Assembly: GCA_021199695.1 (NCBI GenBank)
Contig: JAJQHP010000033.1
Location: 1 to 5,444 of the forward strand
DNA length: 5,444 bases
Source: Clostridiales bacterium
GTDB taxonomy: Bacteria > Bacillota > Clostridia > Oscillospirales > Oscillospiraceae
Reading direction: 5' to 3'
The notes under the pieces are model-generated. The model was given only the letters and a program-made list of their open reading frames with translations, was not told the DNA's origin and searched no databases. This document shows, piece by piece, positions 1-5,444 of the stretch; position 1 is the first letter of the stretch, and each line of letters starts with the position of its first letter. The translations under genes and the position numbers were made by a program.

Positions 1-485
1 GTGAAGGGGAAGAAGTAGTTGTGGAACACCTCCTGGCCCGTGGCCTGGAGGGTGGTGATGGTGCGGCCGTGGAAGGAGTTGCGGAGGGTCACGATGTTGG
101 CCCGGCCCTTGCCGTATTTGTCAAAGGAGTACTTCCGGGCCAGCTTAATAATGCCCTCGTTGGCCTCGCCGCCGCCGTTGGCGAAGAACACGGCGGACAT
201 CCCCGTGCGCTTGCAAAGCGTCTCCGCCAGCCGGGCGTAGGGCTCGGTATAGAACAGGTTGGAGGCGTGGGCCAGCTTGTGGGCCTGCTCCTCCACCGCC
301 TTCACCCAGGCGGGGTGGCCGTAGCCCAGAGAGTTCACCCCGATACCGCTGGCAAAGTCGACGTACTCCTCTCCCTCCAGGCCGTAGAGGGTGGCCCCCA
401 CACCGTGGTCCAAGGCCACATCAAAGCGGCCGTAGGTCTGCATGGTGTACTGGTGGTCCAGCGCCTTCAATTCTTCAAACGTCAT
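1..485 (-). CDS. argD: N-acetylornithine aminotransferase ArgD, 5' part (runs off the left edge)
   Basis: A PLP-dependent class III aminotransferase that converts N-acetylglutamate 5-semialdehyde plus glutamate to N2-acetylornithine and 2-oxoglutarate, the fourth step of the acetylated arginine route; cytosolic. Only the first 161 residues, well under half of a roughly 400-residue family member, are inside the window. The visible part matches the family in order: TYGRF at 17-21, FASGIGVNSLGYGHP at 44-58, SNLFYTEP at 75-82, and NSFHGRT at 136-142. The PLP lysine lies beyond the edge. The ATG at 485 is set by GGGAGG at 495-500, nine bases upstream, and lies 18 bases after the argB stop, so it is the next gene of the same transcript. 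Oddity: the loop normally NSGAEANE or NSGTEANE reads NGGGEANE (residues 103-110). Ornithine or succinylornithine aminotransferases are related alternatives, but the operon context strongly favours ArgD. Confidence 0.95.
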   Translation of the reverse strand, partial: MTFEELKALDHQYTMQTYGRFDVALDHGVGATLYGLEGEEYVDFASGIGVNSLGYGHPAWVKAVEEQAHKLAHASNLFYTEPYARLAETLCKRTGMSAVFFANGGGEANEGIIKLARKYSFDKYGKGRANIVTLRNSFHGRTITTLQATGQEVFHNYFFPF

Positions 486-503
486 CTCGTCTCGCCTCCC
501 AGG

Positions 504-1358
504 TCACAGCAGCATGGTGCCGATGCCCTTGTCCGACAGCATCTCGATCAAAATGGAGTGGGGGATGCGCCCGTCCAGGATGTGGCTCCGCTTGACGCCG
601 GAGCGCACCGCCTCCACGCAGCACTCCACCTTGGGGATCATGCCCCCGGAGATGACCCCCGTCTTTTTCAGCATGGGCACGTCGGACATATGCACCACAT
701 GGATCAGGGTGTCCTCGTCCTTTGGGTCCCGGAGCAGGCCCCGGACGTCGGTGAGCAGGATGAGCTTTTCCGCATTCAGGGCCACCGCCAGCTTGGCGGC
801 GGCGGTGTCGGCGTTGATGTTGTAGGCGGTCTGGGCATCCATCCCCTGGGCCACGGTGGAGACCACCGGGATATAGCCGTTGTCGATGCAGTCCTGGACC
901 ACCTGGGGGTTCACCTTGACGATCTCCCCCACCAGGCCGTATTTTACGTCCTTGACCTTTGCCTCAAACAGGGAGGCGTCCATCCCGCACAGGCCCATGG
1001 CCCGGCCGCCCATCCGGTTCAGGGTGGCCACCAGGTTTTTGTTCACCCGGCCGCAGAGCACCTGCTGGACGATGTCCACCGTCTCCTCATCGGTGTAGCG
1101 GAGGCCGTCTACAAACCGAGACTGCTTGCCGATTTTTTTCAGCATCTCGTTGATCTCCGGCCCGCCGCCGTGGACCACCACCACATGGATGCCCACCAGC
1201 CGGAGGAGGATAATGTCGCTCATGACGGCGGAGCGGAGGTCCTCGGAGATCATGGCGTTGCCGCCATACTTCACCACCACCGTCTTGCCGCTGTACTTCT
1301 GGATGTAGGGCAGGGCCTCCACCAGCACCTGCGCCCGCTGCACGTGATCGTAGGCCAT
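504..1358 (-). CDS. argB: Acetylglutamate kinase ArgB, probably arginine-inhibited
   Basis: Phosphorylates N-acetylglutamate with ATP to N-acetylglutamyl 5-phosphate, usually the controlling step when argJ recycles the acetyl group. The 284 residues fit the amino acid kinase fold. Visible are the ATP-side lysine in KYGGNAM (K30), the glycine-rich HGGGPEIN loop (63-70), R86 in the substrate region, NINADTAAA (179-187) with catalytic-type D183, TDVRG (202-206), and K243 in GGMIPK. About 25 residues precede the first strand and resemble the N-terminal helix of hexameric arginine-sensitive kinases. H259, E272 and G278 near the C-terminus have the same spacing as the arginine-site His, Glu and Gly I recall for Pseudomonas aeruginosa NAGK, so feedback inhibition by arginine is inferred. 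The ATG at 1358 lies 7 bases after the argJ stop; its AGGAG (1370-1374) is inside the end of argJ, suggesting translational coupling. Confidence 0.98.
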   Translation of the reverse strand: MAYDHVQRAQVLVEALPYIQKYSGKTVVVKYGGNAMISEDLRSAVMSDIILLRLVGIHVVVVHGGGPEINEMLKKIGKQSRFVDGLRYTDEETVDIVQQVLCGRVNKNLVATLNRMGGRAMGLCGMDASLFEAKVKDVKYGLVGEIVKVNPQVVQDCIDNGYIPVVSTVAQGMDAQTAYNINADTAAAKLAVALNAEKLILLTDVRGLLRDPKDEDTLIHVVHMSDVPMLKKTGVISGGMIPKVECCVEAVRSGVKRSHILDGRIPHSILIEMLSDKGIGTMLL

Positions 1359-1365
1359 TTCTCTC

Positions 1366-2604
1366 TCAGCTCCTGTAATCTCCGTTGATCTTCACATAGT
1401 CATAGGTCAGGTCGCAGCCCCAGCAGGTGGCCTCCGCCGCCCCCTCCCGGAGGGCGACGTCGATGATCACCTCATCCTGACTCAAAACCACCTTGGCCAC
1501 GTCCTCGTCAAAGCTCAGGCCCATACCGTCCCGGCAGACCTGGACCTCTCCCCCCTGAGAGTGGAAGAAAATATCCACCGTCTCCGGGTCGAACTGTGCC
1601 CCGGAATAGCCCATGGCGCACAGCACCCGGCCAAAGTTGGCGTCTGCGCCGAACATGGCGGCCTTCACCAGGGAGGAGCCCACCACTGCACGGCTGAGCC
1701 GCTCCGCCTTGGCCTCGCTCTCCGCCCCGTGGACGGTGCAGGTGAGCAGTCGGCTGGCCCCCTCTCCGTCGGCAGCCATACTCCGGGCCAGGTGGGTGCA
1801 GACAGCCATCAGTGCCTCCTTCAATGCCTGATACTCCGGCCCCTGCCAGTCGATGAGGGGATTGCCTGCGCTGCCGTTGGCCAGCACCAGGAAGGTGTCG
1901 TTGGTGGAGGTGTCCCCGTCCACCGTCACCCGATTGAACGTCCGGGGCACCACCTCATGTACCAGCTCGGTGAGCAGCTTGGGGGTGACGGCGCAGTCGG
2001 TGGTGACAAAGCTGAGCATGGTGCCCATGTTGGGGCGTATCATGCCGGAGCCCTTGGCGATGCCCCCCACCCGGACGGTGACGCCGCCGATTTCCGTCTC
2101 CACGGCGATCTCCTTCTTGGCGGTGTCGGTGGTCATAATGGCATGGGCGGCGTCCTCCGAGGCGGAGGGCGCGTCCGACAGCTTTTCCGCCAGGGCAGGA
2201 ACGCCCTCCGTGATAGCCCGGATGTTCAGCTCCTGGCCGATGACGCCGGTGGAGGCCACCGCCACATCCGACGGGGCCAGGCCCAGAGCCGTCGCCGCCG
2301 CCTGACACATCTCCCGGGCGTGTAGCTCGCTGTTGGGGGCGCAGGCGTTGGCGTTGCCCGAGTTGGCGACGACCGCCTGGCATACGCCGTCGGCGATGTT
2401 GGCCCGGGTGAGCAGCACCGGGGCAGCCTTCACCCGGTTGGTGGTGAACATCCCCGCCGCCGTGCAGGGCCGGTCAGAGACCAGCAGCATCAAATCCTTT
2501 TTGCCCTCTCCGTTCGTGGGCAGGGCGGAGGCCTTCACCCCCACCCGGGTCCCGGCGGCCCGGAATCCCTTAGCGGCTACGATGCCGCCGGATATCTCCT
2601 TCAT
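1366..2604 (-). CDS. argJ: Bifunctional glutamate/ornithine acetyltransferase ArgJ
   Basis: Transfers the acetyl group from N-acetylornithine to glutamate, releasing ornithine and regenerating N-acetylglutamate; bifunctional forms also use acetyl-CoA. The 412 residues are full family length. ArgJ is made as one chain that cuts itself before a threonine, giving alpha and beta subunits. That site is seen in PNMGTML, with T195 the expected nucleophile, so the predicted subunits are 1-194 and 195-412. Other family positions present: STG oxyanion region (T119, G120), MTTDT (157-161), K184 in AKGSGMI, TVDGDTSTNDT (227-237), E281 in DGEGA, and the C-terminal N407. The residue before the cleaved bond is Gly rather than the common Ala, and the last residue is Ser rather than the common Thr. 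The ATG at 2604 has GGGAAG at 2614-2619, nine bases upstream. Whether it is mono- or bifunctional cannot be read from sequence alone, but no argA or argE is visible. Confidence 0.98.
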   Translation of the reverse strand: MKEISGGIVAAKGFRAAGTRVGVKASALPTNGEGKKDLMLLVSDRPCTAAGMFTTNRVKAAPVLLTRANIADGVCQAVVANSGNANACAPNSELHAREMCQAAATALGLAPSDVAVASTGVIGQELNIRAITEGVPALAEKLSDAPSASEDAAHAIMTTDTAKKEIAVETEIGGVTVRVGGIAKGSGMIRPNMGTMLSFVTTDCAVTPKLLTELVHEVVPRTFNRVTVDGDTSTNDTFLVLANGSAGNPLIDWQGPEYQALKEALMAVCTHLARSMAADGEGASRLLTCTVHGAESEAKAERLSRAVVGSSLVKAAMFGADANFGRVLCAMGYSGAQFDPETVDIFFHSQGGEVQVCRDGMGLSFDEDVAKVVLSQDEVIIDVALREGAAEATCWGCDLTYDYVKINGDYRS

Positions 2605-2665
2605 CTGGAGTCACTTCCCTTTTTCCGTTTCTCTTTTCTTCTGCGCAAAGCCGGATGACAACATC
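2605..2665 (-). other. argC-argJ gap, purine-rich leader of argJ
   Basis: The 61 bases between the argC stop and the argJ start form the second largest gap in the operon. On the mRNA strand, 27 of the 28 bases from 2642 to 2615 are purines, ending in the GGGAAG that serves as the argJ Shine-Dalgarno. No convincing hairpin or promoter is seen. An unstructured A/G-rich stretch like this could act as a ribosome standby or loading region, because argJ is too far from argC for direct stop-start coupling; that role is inference. Confidence 0.5.
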
Positions 2666-3613
2666 TTACACCAGTCCGGCGTCCTCGTCAAATCCCAGCA
2701 TTAAATTCATATTCTGTACCGCCGCGCCGGAGGCGCCCTTGCCCAGGTTGTCAAACAGAGCGGTGACCATGGTCTGCTCCGCGCCGCCGCTGACGATCAG
2801 CTCCATCCCGTCGGTCCCCGCCAAAGTCCCGGCGAAGATGGGCTTCCCCTCTCCGTTAAAGGGGGCCACCCGGACCATGGGATGGCCGGGGCAGCGGCCG
2901 TAGTGCGCCGCCAGCGCCGCCCAGATATCCTGAGCGGCAGGCTGTCCGGTCAGCAGGTCGTTGTGGAGCAGGATGGTGGTGGCCATTCCCTGGGGGAAAT
3001 CCCCCACCACCGGGGAGAACACCGGCCTCCGGGTCAGACCGCACACCGCCTGCATCTCCGGCAGGTGCTTGTGCTTCAGGTTGGTGCCGTAGACCCGGTC
3101 GGAGGAGAGCAGCCCGCTCCGGCCCTCATCCTCGTACTCCGCGATCATCTTCTTGCCCCCGCCGGAGTAGCCGGTGAGGGAATAGCAGGTCAGGGGATAG
3201 TCCGGGGACAGGATGCCCGCCTGCACCAGAGGATAGACAGATGCGATCAGCCCGGAGGCGTGACAGCCGGGGTTGGCCACCCGCTTGGCGGACTGAATGG
3301 CCGACCGCCGCTGGGGAGACAGCTCCGGAAATCCGTAGACCCAGGCGAGGTTTGTCCGGTGGGCAGTGGAGGCGTCGATAATGCGCGTCTCCGGGTTGGT
3401 CACCAGCGTCACCGCCTCCACGGCGGCGGCGTCCGGGAGACACAAAAACACCAGGTCGGCGGCGTTCATCAGTCTGGCCCGCTCGGCGTTGTCGTGCCGC
3501 TTGTCGTCGTCGATGCGCAGCAGCTCCACGTCGTCCCGGCGGGTCAGCCGGTCCATGATTTGTAGGCCGGTGGTTCCCGCCTGTCCGTCGATATAGATTT
3601 TCGGCTTGCTCAT
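2666..3613 (-). CDS. argC: N-acetyl-gamma-glutamyl-phosphate reductase ArgC, type 2 (short form)
   Basis: Reduces N-acetylglutamyl 5-phosphate with NADPH to N-acetylglutamate 5-semialdehyde, consuming the ArgB product. The protein has 315 residues, against about 340 for the common type 1. It starts with IDGQAGTTGLQI (8-19) instead of the GASGYTG nucleotide loop, which marks the type 2 subfamily. Next come DASTAHR (80-86), WVYGFPEL (91-98), the catalytic cysteine C117 in NPGCHASG, TGYSGGGKKMIAEYE (147-161), and LKHKHLPEM (179-187) with a likely catalytic H183. The ATG at 3613 overlaps the argH stop by 4 bases (ATGA), a classic coupling arrangement. GGAG at 3620-3623 lies 6 bases upstream of the ATG, inside argH. 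No damaged residue is seen. Aspartate-semialdehyde dehydrogenase is a related fold but lacks these motifs and does not fit the context. Confidence 0.97.
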   Translation of the reverse strand: MSKPKIYIDGQAGTTGLQIMDRLTRRDDVELLRIDDDKRHDNAERARLMNAADLVFLCLPDAAAVEAVTLVTNPETRIIDASTAHRTNLAWVYGFPELSPQRRSAIQSAKRVANPGCHASGLIASVYPLVQAGILSPDYPLTCYSLTGYSGGGKKMIAEYEDEGRSGLLSSDRVYGTNLKHKHLPEMQAVCGLTRRPVFSPVVGDFPQGMATTILLHNDLLTGQPAAQDIWAALAAHYGRCPGHPMVRVAPFNGEGKPIFAGTLAGTDGMELIVSGGAEQTMVTALFDNLGKGASGAAVQNMNLMLGFDEDAGLV

Positions 3614-4995
3614 TGCTCGCTCCGCTCCTCTACAAAGGCCCGGATCCGGGCGATCTGCCGCAGCACCTCGTCATGGGCCGGGCCGCCCGTGGTTTTTCGC
3701 TGGCTCACACAGGTATTCAGGCTCAGGGCCTGATACACGTCCTCCCCGAAGGCGGGGGAGAGGGCCTGATACTCCTCCAGGGGGAGGGTATCCAACGTCT
3801 GGCCAGTGGCGATGCAGTGGTTCACCAGACGGCCCACCAGGGTATAGGCGTCCCGGAAGGGGACCCCCTTTTTCGCCAGATAGTCGGCGCAGTCGGTGGC
3901 GTTGATAAAGCCCCCGGCAGCGGCCTTTGCCATGTTCTCCGGCCGGACGGTCATGGTGTCCAGCATGGCGGAGAACACGGGGACGCACAGCTCCACCGTA
4001 TCGATGGCGTCAAAGACGCACTCCTTGTCCTCCTGCATATCCTTGTTGTAGGCCAGGGGGATGCCCTTCATCACGGTGAGCAGGGTGATGAGGCTGCCGT
4101 ACACCCGGCCCGTCTTGCCCCGGACCAGCTCGGCCACATCCGGATTTTTCTTCTGGGGCATGATGGAGGAGCCGGTGGAGTAGGCGTCGTCCAGGTCGAT
4201 GAACTTGAACTCCCAGGAGCACCAGAGGATGATCTCCTCGGAGAACCGGGACAGGTGCATCATGAGGATGGAGCAGGCAGAGAGGAACTCGATAGCGAAG
4301 TCCCGGTCGGAGACGGAGTCCAGGGAGTTGTCTGTGGGCCGGGCAAAGCCCAGCAGCTCCGCCGTCCGCTGCCGGTCAAGGGGGTGGGTGGAGCCGGCCA
4401 GCGCCCCGGCCCCCAGGGGGCACTCGTCCATCCGCTCCAGGCAGTCCTCAAAGCGGGTGATGTCCCGGCAGAACATATTGGCGTAGGCTATCATGTAGTG
4501 CCCGAAGGTGACGGGCTGGGCCCGCTGGAGATGGGTGTAGCCGGGCATGACGGTGTCCACGTTGGCCTCCGCCTGGCGCACCAGCACCCGCTCCAGCTCC
4601 AGCAGCATCTTCACGATCTTCGGGATCTCCCCCCGGACGTACATCCGGAAGTCCACCGCCACCTGATCGTTCCGGCTCCGGCCGGTGTGCAGGCGCTTGC
4701 CCGCGGCCCCCAACCGCTGAGTCAGCAGGGTCTCCACGTTCATGTGGATGTCCTCGTTGTCCTCGGAGAACTCCACCTTCCCCGCCTGGATGTCCGCCAG
4801 CAGCTCCCGCAGTCCGGTCACCAGCTGTTCAGACTCCTCCCTGCTGATAATGCCCTGCTCTCCCAGCATGGTGGCGTGGGCGATGGAGCCCTCGATGTCC
4901 TCCCGGTACATCCGGGCGTCGAACCGGATGGAGGAGTTAAAGTCGTTGACCAGCACATCGGTCTCCTTGTCAAAGCGGCCGCCCCATAATTTCAT
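3610..4995 (-). CDS. argH: Argininosuccinate lyase ArgH
   Basis: Cleaves argininosuccinate to arginine and fumarate, the last step of arginine synthesis; a cytosolic homotetramer of the fumarase/aspartase superfamily. From the ATG at 4995 the protein has 461 residues, the usual length, and begins KLWGGRF as the family does. The three conserved regions are present: HTGRSRNDQ (103-111), PGYTHLQRAQP (151-161) with H155 as the candidate catalytic histidine, and the signature GSSIMPQKKNPD (275-286), whose serine loop carries the catalytic base. GAGALAGSTHPLDR (195-208) is also typical. The frame stays open upstream to 5172, but that adds 59 residues without family resemblance, runs through two hairpins and overlaps the argG end. 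The AGGAGG nine bases before 4995 settles the start. It follows argG, whose product is its substrate, and its stop overlaps the argC start. Confidence 0.98.
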   Translation of the reverse strand: MKLWGGRFDKETDVLVNDFNSSIRFDARMYREDIEGSIAHATMLGEQGIISREESEQLVTGLRELLADIQAGKVEFSEDNEDIHMNVETLLTQRLGAAGKRLHTGRSRNDQVAVDFRMYVRGEIPKIVKMLLELERVLVRQAEANVDTVMPGYTHLQRAQPVTFGHYMIAYANMFCRDITRFEDCLERMDECPLGAGALAGSTHPLDRQRTAELLGFARPTDNSLDSVSDRDFAIEFLSACSILMMHLSRFSEEIILWCSWEFKFIDLDDAYSTGSSIMPQKKNPDVAELVRGKTGRVYGSLITLLTVMKGIPLAYNKDMQEDKECVFDAIDTVELCVPVFSAMLDTMTVRPENMAKAAAGGFINATDCADYLAKKGVPFRDAYTLVGRLVNHCIATGQTLDTLPLEEYQALSPAFGEDVYQALSLNTCVSQRKTTGGPAHDEVLRQIARIRAFVEERSEQ

Positions 4996-5004
4996 GTGAA
5001 TCTT

Positions 5005-5010
5005 CCTCCT
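5005..5010 (-). promoter_or_regulatory. Consensus Shine-Dalgarno of argH
   Basis: A perfect AGGAGG on the minus strand, nine bases before the ATG at 4995. It is the strongest ribosome binding site in the window and fixes the argH start against the longer open frame. A strong site is expected here because argH is separated from argG by 122 bases and cannot rely on coupling. Confidence 0.9.
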
Positions 5011-5014
5011 CGTC

Positions 5015-5036
5015 CTGCGCCCTCGCTTTGGCGCAG
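5015..5036 (-). other. GC-rich hairpin just upstream of the argH ribosome binding site
   Basis: CTGCGCC (5015-5021) and GGCGCAG (5030-5036) are perfect inverted complements with an 8-base loop, giving a 7 bp GC-rich stem in the argH leader. It ends only 4 bases before the Shine-Dalgarno. No U run follows, so it is not a terminator. It might protect the mRNA 5' end after processing or affect ribosome access; it could also be chance in GC-rich DNA. Confidence 0.45.
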
Positions 5037-5043
5037 AGAAACG

Positions 5044-5092
5044 GATAAAACAGAATACAGGGGGACAGTCTCCCATCCCCCGTGTATTCTGT
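5044..5092 (-). terminator. Long hairpin plus short U run between argG and argH: terminator-like or attenuator
   Basis: On the minus strand ACAGAATACA-C-GGGGGA pairs with TCCCCC-TGTATTCTGT. This gives 16 base pairs (arms 5076-5092 and 5050-5065), interrupted only by one unpaired C at 5082, with a 10-base loop (5066-5075). The stem is followed by TTTATC, so the last stem base plus three more make a four-U run. This is intrinsic-terminator geometry with a weak U tract, lying 25 bases after the argG stop. Since argH must be expressed with argG, partial termination, attenuation, or an mRNA processing or stabilising hairpin are all reasonable. A second pairing, GGGA 5062-5065 with TCCC 5071-5074, would compete with the inner part of the stem. 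No ArgR box or leader peptide is evident. Confidence 0.65.
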
Positions 5093-5117
5093 GTTTTGTG
5101 CCTTGCGATTTGCTGCT

Positions 5118-5444
5118 TTACTGCAATTTGCCCTGGGCCCGCAGCGCCTGGACCTTGGTGGGCAGGCCCCACAGGTTGATGAAGCCCTCGGCGTCCTTCT
5201 GGTTATAGTCGGACTCGTCAAAGGTGGCCAGGTTCTCGGAATACAGGCTGTAGGGAGAGGTCATCCCGGCAGGGATGATGTTGCCCTTGTACAGCTTCAC
5301 CCGCACGGTACCGGTGACGTACTCCTGGGTTTTGTCCACGAATGCGGAGAGGGCCTCCCGCAGGGGAGAATACCACTTGCCGTTGTACACCAGATCGGCA
5401 AAGTCCACCGCCAGCTTCTGCTTTTCGTATGTCACGTATACACA
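5118..5444 (-). CDS. argG: Argininosuccinate synthase ArgG, C-terminal end (5' end beyond the right edge)
   Basis: Joins citrulline and aspartate with ATP to form argininosuccinate, the ArgH substrate. Only the last 108 residues of a protein usually near 400 are present. They belong to the C-terminal oligomerisation part rather than the N-terminal ATP-binding domain. The blocks [50 protein letters not shown] and [16 protein letters not shown] are highly typical. The frame is open to the window edge, so the GTG at 5433-5435 is an internal valine codon and not a start. The gene ends with TAA at 5118-5120 after a short LRAQGKLQ tail. It is the first visible gene of the operon; the promoter and any ArgR operator should lie beyond the window. 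Confidence 0.97.
   Translation of the reverse strand, partial: CVYVTYEKQKLAVDFADLVYNGKWYSPLREALSAFVDKTQEYVTGTVRVKLYKGNIIPAGMTSPYSLYSENLATFDESDYNQKDAEGFINLWGLPTKVQALRAQGKLQ

Noticed and set aside
21..1388. Plus-strand open frame of 455 codons opposite argD and argB.
   Set aside because: It lies antisense to two well-conserved genes, is rich in His, Gly, Val and Leu as expected from the complement of GC-biased codons, shows no recognisable domain, and has no ribosome site that I can see.
1561..2325. Plus-strand open frame of 254 codons opposite argJ, plus a similar one at 2882-3565 opposite argC.
   Set aside because: Same cause: GC-rich third positions remove stops from the antisense frame. 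Neither shows a domain or its own leader.
3613..4989. Plus-strand open frame of 458 codons opposite argH.
   Set aside because: It is a mirror of argH codon bias, with low-complexity His/Gly/Val composition and no family motif. The argH signature motifs on the other strand explain the DNA.
4985..5002. Palindrome-like ATTCA-CA-TGAAAT at the argH start, considered as an ArgR box.
   Set aside because: An ARG box has TGAAT and ATTCA half-sites in the opposite arrangement. This one is imperfect, and half of it is the conserved start of the argH coding sequence.
4996..5117. An internal promoter for argH in the gap.
   Set aside because: The only -10-like word (TATTCT) lies inside the hairpin arm and has no fitting -35 at a 16-18 base distance.
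4996..5172. N-terminal extension of argH by 59 residues from an upstream ATG at 5172.
   Set aside because: Argininosuccinate lyases start at the KLWGGRF block, the extension runs through the hairpins and into argG, and the consensus AGGAGG serves the ATG at 4995.
5118..5435. GTG at 5433-5435 as a start of a separate 105-residue gene.
   Set aside because: The frame continues without a stop to the window edge and the sequence is the interior of the ArgG C-terminal region.
1..5444. Defence system, mobile element, CRISPR array, phage gene or RNA gene.
   Set aside because: Nearly every base falls in one of six conserved arginine genes or in short gaps; no direct repeat array, transposase, integrase or tRNA-like fold was found.

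Overview
The window is one arginine-biosynthesis operon, read entirely on the minus strand (right to left in these coordinates). In transcription order it holds argG (3' end only), argH, argC, argJ, argB and argD (5' part only). GC content is high, with strong G/C preference at third codon positions. The proteins look like those of high-GC gut Firmicutes of the Oscillospiraceae/Flavonifractor type: an AGGAGG Shine-Dalgarno, a clostridial-style ArgD and ArgJ, and a short 'type 2' ArgC. That placement is inferred from protein resemblance recalled without a database search.

Layout from right to left: argG tail (5444-5118); a 122-base gap with two hairpins, the larger shaped like an intrinsic terminator or attenuator; argH (4995-3610); argC (3613-2666), overlapping argH by 4 bases as ATGA; a 61-base gap that is purine-rich in the mRNA; argJ (2604-1366); a 7-base gap; argB (1358-504); an 18-base gap; argD (485 to beyond base 1). 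Apart from these short gaps the window is fully coding. There is no tRNA, rRNA, CRISPR array, mobile element or non-arginine gene.

Together the genes supply nearly the whole glutamate-to-arginine route. ArgJ acetylates glutamate by taking the acetyl group back from N-acetylornithine. ArgB phosphorylates, ArgC reduces and ArgD transaminates to N-acetylornithine, from which ArgJ releases ornithine. After carbamoylation (argF, not in the window) ArgG and ArgH convert citrulline to arginine. ArgB carries the residues of an arginine-inhibited kinase, so feedback probably acts at that step.

I see no undescribed system here. The points most worth a second look are the argG-argH hairpin, an unusual PLP-phosphate loop in ArgD (NGGGEANE where NSGAEANE or NSGTEANE is usual), and the type 2 ArgC combined with argJ.
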